Source of the DNA: Caldicoprobacter guelmensis
GTDB lineage: Bacteria > Bacillota > Clostridia > Caldicoprobacterales > Caldicoprobacteraceae
Reading direction: 5' to 3'
Length of the DNA stretch: 14,857 nt
Assembly (NCBI RefSeq): GCF_016908415.1
Contig: NZ_JAFBDW010000014.1
Span: forward strand, 1-14,857
The notes beneath the pieces are model-generated. The model saw nothing but the letters and a program-made list of their open reading frames with translations, ran no database searches and had not been told where the DNA came from. Below, in pieces: positions 3,976 to 12,685 of the stretch. The position numbers and the translations under genes are program-made. Position 1 is the stretch's first letter. The number at the start of each line of letters is the position of its first letter.

Positions 3976-6900
3976 ATGGTGCGTCCAGTACAAGTAGGAA
4001 ACAGGATAAGGATGAGCTATTCTCGAATTGATGAAGTACTTGATATCCCGAACTTAATCGAGGTTCAAAGGAATTCATATGAGTGGTTTTTAAAAGAAGG
4101 TTTAAAAGAGGTGTTTGAGGAAGTTTCGCCTATTACCGATTATACGGGGAATCTTATACTGGAGTTCGTAGATTACAGGTTAGAGAACAATCCCAAATAT
4201 TCGGTGCAGGAATGTAAAGATAGGGATATGAATTATGCTGCTCCCTTAAAGGTCCGCGTTCGCCTTATTAACAGGGAGACCGGCGAAGTCAAGGAGCAAG
4301 AAGTTTTTATGGGGGACTTTCCGCTAATGACCGAGCGGGGTACGTTTATAATCAACGGAGCCGAGCGCGTGGTTGTAAGCCAGCTTGTGCGGTCGCCAGG
4401 AGTGTACTATTCTGAACAAACAGACAAAAACGGCAAAAAGATGTATTCAGCGACAATTATACCCAATCGTGGCGCATGGCTTGAGTATGAGACCGATGCT
4501 AGTGACGTTATATATGTGCGTGTGGATCGTACTCGTAAGTTGCCGGTAACCATTCTTTTGCGGGCCGTGGGATATGGTACCGACAGTCAGCTGAAAGAAG
4601 CGGTTGGTGAGGATGAACGGATTCTGAATACTTTAGAGAAGGACAATACCAAGACAGAAGAAGAGGCATTAATTGAGATATATAAGCGTTTAAGGCCGGG
4701 GGAGCCGCCTACCGTTGAAAGTGCTAGGCAGCTTTTGACTTCGTTGTTTTTTGATCCCAAGAGGTATGACCTGGCGCGGGTAGGGCGCTATAAAATAAAT
4801 AAGAAGCTGGCTTTGAGCGCTAGGATAAATGGACGCATATGCGCTCGAGATGTAGTGGACCCTTCAACGGGAGAGATATTGGCTGAAGCGGGAGAAAGGA
4901 TTACGCGCGAGAAAGCCGAGATGATACAGAATGCCGGCGTCAATGAGGTAGAGATATTGCTAGACGATGAAAAGGTTGTCAAGATAGTGGGCAACCATTT
5001 CGTGGATGCAAAGCATTATTTGAGCTTTGATCCCCAGGAGGTCGGCATCAACGAGAAGGTATACTATCCCGTTTTGAAGGAAATCCTCGATCAGGGTTTG
5101 AGCGAGCGCGAGCTTAAAGAAGTACTAAGGGCAAACTTAAACAGGCTTATTCCAAAGTGCATTATAGCAGATGATATTGTGGCTTCTGTTAATTATATTA
5201 TGCATTTATTTGACGGCATAGGACACGTTGATGATATAGATCATTTGGGTAACAGGCGTGTACGAGCTGTGGGAGAACTGCTGCAGAACCAGTTTAGGAT
5301 TGGCCTGTCGCGCATGGAGAGAGTGATTAAAGAGAGGATGACCATACAAGATGTAGAGACAGTCACGCCTCAAGCCCTTATCAATATTCGTCCTGTAGTG
5401 GCAGCAATTAAAGAATTTTTTGGGAGCAGTCAACTCTCTCAATTTATGGATCAGACCAATCCATTAGCTGAACTGACTCACAAAAGAAGGGTAAGTGCTC
5501 TAGGCCCCGGTGGCTTAAGCAGGGAGCGAGCTGGCTTTGAAGTAAGAGACGTACATCATTCCCATTATGGTCGAATTTGCCCTATAGAGACTCCTGAAGG
5601 GCCTAATATCGGTCTAATAAACTCCCTTAGCGTTTATGCGCGTATCAATGAATATGGGTTTATTGAGTCCCCTTATAGGAAGGTTGATCAGAAGAATAAG
5701 AGGGTGACTGATGAGATAGTTTACTTAACTGCTGACGAAGAAGACGAGTATGTGATTGCTCAAGCTAACGAAAAGCTTGATGAAAATGGGTATTTTGCCA
5801 ATGAGCGCGTTATGGCCAGGTATAGGGACAAGATATACGAGGTTCCCAGGGAACAGGTGGAACTCATGGACGTGTCACCCAAACAGGTCGTGTCTGTAGC
5901 GGCATCTCTTATTCCGTTCCTTGAAAACGATGACGCCAATCGCGCTCTTATGGGTTCAAACATGCAGCGCCAGGCTGTTCCACTAATACGCACCGAAGCG
6001 CCTATAATCGGAACTGGAATGGAATACAGGGCGGCCAAAGATTCGGGAGTAGTCGTGGTGGCAAAAGAGGCCGGAGTGGTCAAGAAGGTTTCGGCCGATC
6101 GCATTGTGATTAAAGAAGACACCGGCAAAGAACAGGTATATGAGCTTATAAAGTTTGCTCGATCCAACCAGGGGACGTGTATAAATCAACGTCCGATTGT
6201 AGATGTAGGGCAGCGAGTCGAAAAAGGACAGGTCATAGCCGATGGGCCTTCTACTGACAATGGTGAGCTGGCATTGGGGAAGAATGTATTGGTCGGCTTT
6301 ATGCCATGGGAAGGTTACAACTACGAGGATGCCATACTGATCAGCGAGAAGCTGGTTAAAGAAGACGTGTATACCTCTATCCATATAGAAGAGTACGAAG
6401 TTGAAGCTCGTGATACCAAGCTAGGCCCCGAAGAAATAACCAGGGAGATTCCCAACGTGGGTGAAGACGCCCTCAAAGATTTGGATGAAAGAGGTATTAT
6501 AAGGGTGGGCGCCGAAGTACGTGCAGGCGACATTTTAGTAGGGAAGGTTACTCCTAAGGGCGAGACCGAGCTTACTGCTGAAGAAAGGTTGCTTAGAGCC
6601 ATATTCGGAGAAAAAGCCCGTGAAGTTAGGGATACTTCTTTGAGGGTTCCCCACGGGGAAGGCGGTATTGTGGTGGACGTAAAGGTGTTTAGCCGAGAAA
6701 ACGGAGATGAGCTGGCGCCAGGCGTTAACCAAATGGTGAGGGTATATGTAGCGCAAAAGCGCAAGATATCTGTGGGTGATAAGATGGCCGGGCGCCATGG
6801 CAACAAGGGCGTCATCTCACGGATATTGCCCGAGGAAGATATGCCCTTCTTACCCGATGGTACTCCTTTGGAGATAGTTCTTAATCCTCTAGGCGTTCCG

Positions 6901-7692
6901 TCTCGTATGAATATTGGACAGGTATTGGAGACGCACTTGGGCCTGGCGGCCAAAGCACTAGGGTGGCATGTGGCTACGCCGGTTTTCGATGGCGCCAATG
7001 AAGATGATATAATGGATGCCCTTGAGAAGGCTGGTTTCAGCAGGGATGGCAAGGTTATTCTTTATGATGGCCGTACCGGTGAACCGTTTGAGAACCGCGT
7101 TACGGTGGGGTATATGTACATGATGAAGCTGGTACACTTGGTTGACGATAAGATTCATGCTCGTTCCACAGGGCCTTATTCTCTGGTTACTCAGCAGCCC
7201 TTGGGTGGTAAAGCGCAATTTGGTGGCCAGAGGTTTGGCGAAATGGAAGTCTGGGCTTTGGAAGCTTATGGCGCTGCCCATACCTTACAGGAGATGCTGA
7301 CGGTAAAATCCGACGATGTGGTAGGGCGCGTCAAGACATATGAGGCTATTGTGAAAGGCGAGAATATCCCAGAGCCAGGTGTTCCCGAGTCATTCAAGGT
7401 GCTTATCAAGGAGCTGCAAAGCTTGGGGTTAGACGTGAAGGTGCTATCAGAAGAAAAAGAAGAGATAGATATCAAAGAGACCGTAGACGATGACATAGAG
7501 GAATTGGGTGTAAATATAGAAGGGCGAGAGAAGGATGAGATAGCGGAAGAGCAGGTAGAAGAGAAAGAATTTGAAGATGAGGAATTGGATAGCTTTGACT
7601 TGGATGAAATTGTGGACATACCTGGTTTAGAAGACTTGGATGATTTTGATGATTTAAAAGATATGGATGATGATGAAGAACAAGAATATTAA
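3976..7692 (+). CDS. rpoB: DNA-directed RNA polymerase subunit beta
   Basis: RpoB forms one pincer of RNA polymerase and part of its active centre. The product is 1238 residues from the ATG at 3976, which follows AAGGGGTG (3961-3968). The frame is open three bases further to a TTG, an unlikely start. The rifampicin-pocket segment SSQLSQFMDQTNPLAELTHK and following RRVSALGPGGLSRERAGF is wild type. D492, H502 and S507 match E. coli D516, H526 and S531, so drug sensitivity is expected. Active-site segments GDKMAGRHGNKG (about residues 935-946) and the C-terminal GGKAQFGGQRFGEMEVWALEAYGAA are present. The last 80 residues (1159-1238) form an acidic tail with 42 Asp/Glu. It lies 20 bases before rpoC and is probably co-transcribed with it. 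Confidence 0.99.
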   Translation: MVRPVQVGNRIRMSYSRIDEVLDIPNLIEVQRNSYEWFLKEGLKEVFEEVSPITDYTGNLILEFVDYRLENNPKYSVQECKDRDMNYAAPLKVRVRLINRETGEVKEQEVFMGDFPLMTERGTFIINGAERVVVSQLVRSPGVYYSEQTDKNGKKMYSATIIPNRGAWLEYETDASDVIYVRVDRTRKLPVTILLRAVGYGTDSQLKEAVGEDERILNTLEKDNTKTEEEALIEIYKRLRPGEPPTVESARQLLTSLFFDPKRYDLARVGRYKINKKLALSARINGRICARDVVDPSTGEILAEAGERITREKAEMIQNAGVNEVEILLDDEKVVKIVGNHFVDAKHYLSFDPQEVGINEKVYYPVLKEILDQGLSERELKEVLRANLNRLIPKCIIADDIVASVNYIMHLFDGIGHVDDIDHLGNRRVRAVGELLQNQFRIGLSRMERVIKERMTIQDVETVTPQALINIRPVVAAIKEFFGSSQLSQFMDQTNPLAELTHKRRVSALGPGGLSRERAGFEVRDVHHSHYGRICPIETPEGPNIGLINSLSVYARINEYGFIESPYRKVDQKNKRVTDEIVYLTADEEDEYVIAQANEKLDENGYFANERVMARYRDKIYEVPREQVELMDVSPKQVVSVAASLIPFLENDDANRALMGSNMQRQAVPLIRTEAPIIGTGMEYRAAKDSGVVVVAKEAGVVKKVSADRIVIKEDTGKEQVYELIKFARSNQGTCINQRPIVDVGQRVEKGQVIADGPSTDNGELALGKNVLVGFMPWEGYNYEDAILISEKLVKEDVYTSIHIEEYEVEARDTKLGPEEITREIPNVGEDALKDLDERGIIRVGAEVRAGDILVGKVTPKGETELTAEERLLRAIFGEKAREVRDTSLRVPHGEGGIVVDVKVFSRENGDELAPGVNQMVRVYVAQKRKISVGDKMAGRHGNKGVISRILPEEDMPFLPDGTPLEIVLNPLGVPSRMNIGQVLETHLGLAAKALGWHVATPVFDGANEDDIMDALEKAGFSRDGKVILYDGRTGEPFENRVTVGYMYMMKLVHLVDDKIHARSTGPYSLVTQQPLGGKAQFGGQRFGEMEVWALEAYGAAHTLQEMLTVKSDDVVGRVKTYEAIVKGENIPEPGVPESFKVLIKELQSLGLDVKVLSEEKEEIDIKETVDDDIEELGVNIEGREKDEIAEEQVEEKEFEDEELDSFDLDEIVDIPGLEDLDDFDDLKDMDDDEEQEY

Positions 7693-7712
7693 AGAAGGGA
7701 GCGGGAACTGCG

Positions 7713-10700
7713 GTGGAACTCAATTACTTTGACTCTATACAAATAGGATTAGCTTCCCCTGATAAAATTCGTGAGTGGTCTCGGGGCGAGGTCAAAAAGC
7801 CCGAGACCATAAACTACCGGACTTTAAAGCCCGAAAAAGACGGCTTGTTTTGTGAAAGGATTTTTGGGCCTACCAAGGACTGGGAGTGTCATTGCGGAAA
7901 ATACAAAAGGGTTCGTTACAAGGGGATCATATGCGATCGTTGTGGGGTAGAAGTTACCAAAGCCAAGGTTCGCCGCGAACGCATGGGACATATTGAGCTG
8001 GCCGCCCCAGTATCCCACATATGGTACTTCAAAGGTGTCCCCAGCCGTATGGGTTTGTTGCTTGACATGTCTCCTCGTGCTCTGGAAAAGGTGCTGTATT
8101 TTGCTGCTTATGTGGTGATAGATCCGGGCGATACCCCTCTTGTTAAAAAGCAGCTTTTGACTGAGCGAGAGTACCGTGAATATCAGGAAACATACGGTAA
8201 TAGGTTCCGGGCCGGAATGGGAGCAGAGGCCATAAAGGAGTTATTACAGGAGATTGACCTGGATGCGCTGTCCAAAGAGTTGCGGGAGGAACTAAAGACG
8301 GCTACCGGACAAAAGCGGATACGCATTATCAAGAGGCTGGAAGTGGTAGAGGCTTTTAGGAAGTCAGGCAACAGGCCGGAATGGATGATATTGGATGTAA
8401 TACCCGTCATTCCGCCCGAGCTTCGCCCCATGGTGCAATTGGATGGTGGACGTTTTGCCACTTCTGACCTGAATGACCTCTACAGGCGCGTGATTAACCG
8501 AAACAACCGGCTGAAGAGGTTGTTAGAACTTGGGGCTCCAGACATCATTGTGCGAAATGAGAAGAGGATGCTACAGGAAGCGGTTGATGCTCTTATAGAT
8601 AACGGGAGAAGGGGACGTCCAGTTACAGGGCCAGGTAATAGGCCGCTTAAGTCCTTGAGTGACTTGCTTAAGGGTAAACAAGGGCGGTTCCGTCAGAACT
8701 TGCTTGGAAAGCGCGTGGACTATTCTGGACGGTCTGTAATCGTCGTAGGACCTGAACTTAAGATGTATCAATGTGGCCTTCCAAAAGAGATGGCATTGGA
8801 GCTGTTTAAGCCCTTTGTCATGAAAAGGCTGGTTGAAAAGGGTTTGGCCCATAACATAAAGAGCGCCAAGCGCATGGTGGAGCGCGTAAAGCCCGAAGTA
8901 TGGGATGTGCTGGAGGAGGTCATAAAAGAGCATCCCGTGCTTTTGAACCGCGCGCCTACGCTGCACCGTCTGGGAATCCAGGCCTTTGAACCCGTTTTAG
9001 TGGAGGGGCGCGCCATTAAGATTCATCCGCTGGTGTGTACAGCCTACAACGCCGACTTTGATGGAGACCAGATGGCGGTACACGTTCCGTTATCGGTAGA
9101 GGCTCAGGCTGAAGCGCGCTTTTTGATGCTGTCCATTCATAACATGCTCAAGCCGTCGGATGGTCGACCTGTAGTATGCCCCACGCAGGATATGGTTATA
9201 GGGTGTTATTATCTTACTATTGAACGTGAAGGCGAGAAAGGCGAAGGAAGGGTGTTCACAGGGCCTGATGAAGTTATAATGGCATATCAGACGGGACAAG
9301 TGGGGCTGCATGCTCGCGTTAAGATGAGGGTTACGCGGGAGATAAATGGCGAGAGGGTATCTAGGCTGATAGATGTAACGCCTGGCAGGGTCATATTCAA
9401 CGAGGCCATCCCGCAGGATTTGGGATTTAAGGATAGAAATAATCCCGATGAGGCCTTTGACCTGGAGGTCAATACCCTGGTAGATAAGAAGATGTTGGAG
9501 AAAATAATTGACAGGTGTTATCGTAAGTACGGCAACACCGAAACCGCCATCGTATTGGATAAGATAAAGGCGTTGGGCTTCCATTATGCTACAAAAGGCG
9601 CTATTACGATAGGCGTATCAGATATTGTGGTGCCCGAAGAGAAACAGGAACTGCTCAAGCAGGCTGACGAAGCGGTTGCGCAGGTTGAAAGGCAATACCG
9701 CCGTGGTCTTATCTCAGATGAGGAGAGGTATAACAGGATTATATCAATATGGAATGAGACCACCGATAAGGTTACCCAGGCCCTTTTGGCTGCCATGGAT
9801 CCGTTTAACCACCTTTACATGATGGCTAATTCTGGTGCACGCGGTAGCATTAACCAGATTAGGCAGCTTGCCGGAATGCGCGGGCTTATGGCTAATCCGG
9901 CTGGCGTGATCATAGAGGTGCCCATACGTTCTAACTTCCGCGAGGGCTTAACGGTACTTGAATTCTTTATATCCACCCATGGCGCCAGAAAGGGATTGGC
10001 TGATACTGCATTGCGTACGGCTGACTCGGGTTACCTTACCAGGCGCTTGGTAGACGTCAGCCAGGACGTCATCGTACGGGAAGAGGACTGTTTTGCCAGG
10101 TTGGGAGAAGAGGTAAAAGGCTTTGAGGTGACCGAGATAAGGGAAGGCAACGAAATCATAGAACCATTATTTGACAGGATTTTAGGGCGCTATGCTGCAG
10201 AGAATGTCATTGACCCCAATACAGGAGAGGTTATAGTACGCATCAATGAGCTCATAGACCACGAAAAGGCCGAACGGATTATAAAAGCTGGTATTCAAAA
10301 GGTGTGCATACGCAGCGTGTTTACCTGCCGTACCGAGTATGGAGTATGTGCTAAATGCTATGGTATCGATTTAGCTACCGGACACCCAGTGCACGTAGGA
10401 GAAGCGGTAGGTATAATTGCTGCTCAGTCCATTGGTGAACCTGGTACTCAGCTGACTATGAGAACATTCCATACTGGAGGTGTGGCCGGAGAGGATATCA
10501 CCCAAGGTCTGCCGCGCGTTGAGGAGCTGTTTGAGGCGCGCAAGCCCAAAGGTCTGGCAGTAATATCCGAGATTTCAGGGATCGTAAAGATAAATGATAC
10601 CAAGAAGAAGAGGGAGCTCATTGTAACATCGCCTGATGGTGAGACCAAGGTCTATACCGTGCCCTATGGTGCGCGAATAAAGGTGGAAGATGGTCAGCAG

Positions 10701-11279
10701 ATTGAAGCAGGGGATGAGCTCACCGAAGGTTCTGTTAACCCACATGATATATTGAAGATAAAGGGTGTAAAGGGTGTACAGGCATATCTCTTGCAGGAGG
10801 TTCAGAAGGTTTATCGTTACCAAGGTGTAGATATAAATGATAAGCACATCGAGATAATCATCAGGCAGATGCTACGCAAGGTGAGGGTAGAGGATCCGGG
10901 CGATAGTGATATGTTGCCTGGTGGGCTGGTAGACATATTCGAGTTCGAAAGGGAAAACGAGAGGATTGTACAGCAGGGTGGACAACCCGCTGTGGCCAAG
11001 AGGGTGCTTCTTGGCATCACAAAGGCGTCGCTGGCCACTGATTCCTTCCTGTCAGCTGCTTCCTTCCAGGAGACCACGCGTGTGCTGACAGATGCGGCGG
11101 TAAAGGGCAAGATTGATCCTCTCATGGGACTTAAAGAGAACGTTATCATTGGTAAGCTAATTCCGGCTGGTACTGGCATGAGCAGATATCGCGATATTGA
11201 GGTGCGCACCGAGGAAGAGCTTAAAGGTCAGGAGGATGAAGGACAAAAGGTCAAAGAGGCAGCTACTGCCTCGGTATGA
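7713..11279 (+). CDS. rpoC: DNA-directed RNA polymerase subunit beta'
   Basis: RpoC carries the catalytic magnesium site of RNA polymerase. The 1188-residue product is complete and of Firmicutes size. The first zinc site has C59, C61, C74 and C77 (ECHCGKYKRVRYKGIICDRCG). The catalytic motif NADFDGDQ has D448, D450 and D452. The second zinc site has C793, C872, C879 and C882. The trigger-loop region follows, with GEAVGIIAAQSIGEPGTQLT and MRTFHTGGVAG. The start is GTG at 7713; AAGGGAG (7695-7701) lies 11 bases upstream, slightly long, but no better in-frame start exists nearby and the N-terminus fits the family. The C-terminus has a conserved LLGITKASLATDSFLSAASF segment and a short charged tail. 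A long hairpin follows 30 bases after the stop. Confidence 0.99.
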   Translation: MELNYFDSIQIGLASPDKIREWSRGEVKKPETINYRTLKPEKDGLFCERIFGPTKDWECHCGKYKRVRYKGIICDRCGVEVTKAKVRRERMGHIELAAPVSHIWYFKGVPSRMGLLLDMSPRALEKVLYFAAYVVIDPGDTPLVKKQLLTEREYREYQETYGNRFRAGMGAEAIKELLQEIDLDALSKELREELKTATGQKRIRIIKRLEVVEAFRKSGNRPEWMILDVIPVIPPELRPMVQLDGGRFATSDLNDLYRRVINRNNRLKRLLELGAPDIIVRNEKRMLQEAVDALIDNGRRGRPVTGPGNRPLKSLSDLLKGKQGRFRQNLLGKRVDYSGRSVIVVGPELKMYQCGLPKEMALELFKPFVMKRLVEKGLAHNIKSAKRMVERVKPEVWDVLEEVIKEHPVLLNRAPTLHRLGIQAFEPVLVEGRAIKIHPLVCTAYNADFDGDQMAVHVPLSVEAQAEARFLMLSIHNMLKPSDGRPVVCPTQDMVIGCYYLTIEREGEKGEGRVFTGPDEVIMAYQTGQVGLHARVKMRVTREINGERVSRLIDVTPGRVIFNEAIPQDLGFKDRNNPDEAFDLEVNTLVDKKMLEKIIDRCYRKYGNTETAIVLDKIKALGFHYATKGAITIGVSDIVVPEEKQELLKQADEAVAQVERQYRRGLISDEERYNRIISIWNETTDKVTQALLAAMDPFNHLYMMANSGARGSINQIRQLAGMRGLMANPAGVIIEVPIRSNFREGLTVLEFFISTHGARKGLADTALRTADSGYLTRRLVDVSQDVIVREEDCFARLGEEVKGFEVTEIREGNEIIEPLFDRILGRYAAENVIDPNTGEVIVRINELIDHEKAERIIKAGIQKVCIRSVFTCRTEYGVCAKCYGIDLATGHPVHVGEAVGIIAAQSIGEPGTQLTMRTFHTGGVAGEDITQGLPRVEELFEARKPKGLAVISEISGIVKINDTKKKRELIVTSPDGETKVYTVPYGARIKVEDGQQIEAGDELTEGSVNPHDILKIKGVKGVQAYLLQEVQKVYRYQGVDINDKHIEIIIRQMLRKVRVEDPGDSDMLPGGLVDIFEFERENERIVQQGGQPAVAKRVLLGITKASLATDSFLSAASFQETTRVLTDAAVKGKIDPLMGLKENVIIGKLIPAGTGMSRYRDIEVRTEEELKGQEDEGQKVKEAATASV

Positions 11280-11309
11280 TTTGATGTACAGCAAGGTGCG
11301 GTTTGATGT

Positions 11310-11358
11310 TTCTGCTGATGTCGGGTCAAATCCCGATGTCAGCAGAAGTTATATTTTT
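11310..11358 (+). terminator. Probable terminator after rpoC
   Basis: TTCTGCTGATGTCGGG (11310-11325) pairs with CCCGATGTCAGCAGAA (11332-11347) over 16 continuous positions, including two adjacent G-U pairs, around the loop TCAAAT. Seven T's (11352-11358 or close) follow, but only after GTTA/TA, so the T run does not directly abut the stem as in the best terminators. It lies between rpoC and the str promoter, which supports a terminator role. Confidence 0.75.
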
Positions 11359-11373
11359 TTGCTTTCAAATGTG

Positions 11374-11402
11374 TTGACAGGGTTATTTAAGGATGATAAA
11401 AT
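11374..11402 (+). promoter_or_regulatory. Strong probable sigma-A promoter for the str-type operon
   Basis: A perfect TTGACA (11374-11379) is followed by exactly 17 bases and TAAAAT (11397-11402), with TGA at 11394-11396 as an extended -10. Transcription should start near 11409, about 48 bases before the L7Ae-like gene. The layout is like the promoters before rpmG and rpoB. Confidence 0.87.
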
Positions 11403-11456
11403 ACTGCAGTGTGTTGTCTTTTAGAATTTCAGTGTGCATGAAAGATGGGGGTAGCC

Positions 11457-11723
11457 ATGTTAGAGGATTTAAAAAATGCGTCGGCTAAGACTGTAGGAAC
11501 AAAGCAGACGCTGAAGGCTATCAATGCCGGTAAAGCGGTAAGAGTTTATTTAGCCAGGGATGTGGATGAGTATATTAGTGAAAGGATAAAAAGAGAATGC
11601 GAGAAGAATAATATTCCTATCTTTTATGTGGATTCAATGAAGGAATTGGGTAGGATTTGTGGCATTGACGTAGGGGCTGCCACAGCTGCTATTTTGAGAG
11701 AGGCCGATCGAAAGGAGGTGTAG
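11457..11723 (+). CDS. rplGB: L7Ae-family kink-turn RNA-binding ribosomal protein
   Basis: This 88-residue protein belongs to the small L7Ae/L30e/S12e/Gadd45 family, represented by YbxF (RplGB) at the same place in Bacillus. Those proteins bind kink-turn RNA; the exact cellular role is not settled. Visible features are VGTKQTLKAINAGKAVRVYLARD near the N-terminus, the ERIKRECEKNNIPIFYVDSMKELGRICGIDVGAATAAI core, and an ILREADRKEV end. An earlier in-frame ATG at 11445 has no ribosome binding site. The ATG at 11457 follows GGGGGT (11447-11452) and gives the N-terminus expected from the Bacillus homologue. It ends 4 bases before rpsL, whose ribosome binding site lies in its last codons, so the two are probably coupled. 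Confidence 0.93.
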   Translation: MLEDLKNASAKTVGTKQTLKAINAGKAVRVYLARDVDEYISERIKRECEKNNIPIFYVDSMKELGRICGIDVGAATAAILREADRKEV

Positions 11724-11727
11724 GGGA

Positions 11728-12102
11728 ATGCCGACAATCAATCAATTGGTTCGCAAAGGGAGAGAGAAACGTGAATACAAGTCTTCCGCACCGGCTTTGA
11801 AGGGATGTCCCCAGAAGAGAGGTGTATGTATTGCGGTTAAGACAACCACTCCTAAGAAGCCTAATTCTGCCCTTCGAAAGATTGCAAGAGTCCGCCTCGT
11901 AAATGGCGTGGAGGTTACTGCATACATTCCAGGGATTGGACATAACTTACAGGAGCACTCAGTGGTTCTGATTCGTGGGGGCAGGGTGAAGGACTTACCC
12001 GGTGTACGTTACCATATTATACGTGGCGCTTTGGATGCCGCTGGTGTAGCTAACCGTAAGCAAGGAAGATCCAAGTATGGCGCTAAGAAGCCCAAGAAGT
12101 AA
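11728..12102 (+). CDS. rpsL: 30S ribosomal protein S12
   Basis: S12 sits at the decoding centre of the small subunit and influences accuracy and streptomycin response. The 124-residue protein has the family length. The loop TTTPKKPNSALRK (K43, counting Met as 1; K42 in the usual numbering) and RGGRVKDLPGVRYH (K88, D89) are both wild type, so no S12-based streptomycin resistance is predicted. The N-terminus MPTINQLVRKGR and the C-terminus KQGRSKYGAKKPKK are complete. The ATG at 11728 follows AAAGGAGGTG (11711-11720), within the end of the previous gene. It is followed 43 bases later by rpsG, the standard str-operon order. Confidence 0.99.
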   Translation: MPTINQLVRKGREKREYKSSAPALKGCPQKRGVCIAVKTTTPKKPNSALRKIARVRLVNGVEVTAYIPGIGHNLQEHSVVLIRGGRVKDLPGVRYHIIRGALDAAGVANRKQGRSKYGAKKPKK

Positions 12103-12145
12103 TGGGATGCTAAAACCGATTGAAGTTTGTTAAGGAGGGAATATA

Positions 12146-12616
12146 ATGCCGAGAAAAGGACCAGTTCCTAAACGGGAAGTGCTCCCTGATCCCATTTATG
12201 GAAGCAAGCTGGTAACCAAGCTCATAAACAAGGTCATGCGCGATGGGAAAAAGTCTCTTGCTCAGAGAATTTGTTATGGGGCTTTTGAACTTATAAGGGA
12301 AAAAACCGGTAGGGACCCCATGGAGGTTTTCGAACAGGCACTCAACAATGTGATGCCTGTATTGGAAGTAAGACCCCGTAGGGTGGGTGGTGCCACATAC
12401 CAGGTGCCAGTAGAGGTTAACCCTGACAGAAGACAGGCGCTGGGTTTGCGCTGGTTGGTTGAATATGCCAGAGAGCGCGGGGAAAGGACTATGGTAGAAA
12501 GGCTTGCTGCCGAGATTATAGATGCGGCAAATAATACCGGCGGTGCTGTAAAGAAGAAGGAAGATACTCATAGAATGGCGGAAGCCAACAAAGCCTTTGC
12601 ACACTACAGGTGGTAA
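12146..12616 (+). CDS. rpsG: 30S ribosomal protein S7
   Basis: S7 organises the 3' major domain of 16S rRNA in the 30S head and contacts the E site and mRNA exit. The 156-residue product has the usual length: MPRKGPVPKREVLPDPIYGSK at the N-terminus, ALNNVMPVLEVRPRRVGGATYQVPVEV in the middle (the RNA-binding beta-ribbon), and a GAVKKKEDTHRMAEANKAFAHYRW end. The ATG at 12146 follows AAGGAGGG (12132-12139). It is followed after 69 bases by fusA. In E. coli S7 represses the str operon through the rpsL-rpsG gap. Here that gap is only 43 bases and shows no obvious S7-binding fold, so I do not predict the same control. Confidence 0.99.
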   Translation: MPRKGPVPKREVLPDPIYGSKLVTKLINKVMRDGKKSLAQRICYGAFELIREKTGRDPMEVFEQALNNVMPVLEVRPRRVGGATYQVPVEVNPDRRQALGLRWLVEYARERGERTMVERLAAEIIDAANNTGGAVKKKEDTHRMAEANKAFAHYRW

Positions 12617-12685
12617 AGAATATGTGGTTGTACCCTATGCTGAACCGCGAGGAATGCTGGCTTTAAGATGGGAGGAGGTGTTGTA

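Noticed and set aside
6321..7052. A 243-codon open frame on the - strand inside rpoB
   Set aside because: It lies entirely opposite a highly conserved gene, has no recognisable protein features and reads as low-complexity Ser/Thr-rich sequence, typical of an antisense shadow.
11197..11424. 75-codon frame across the rpoC end and the gap after it
   Set aside because: It is out of frame with rpoC, includes the terminator hairpin and the str promoter, and has no ribosome binding site.
12668..12685. Upstream ATG for fusA giving MGGGVV
   Set aside because: These codons are the ribosome binding site of the ATG at 12686, and EF-G begins with MPRxxxxERxRNIGI-like sequence.
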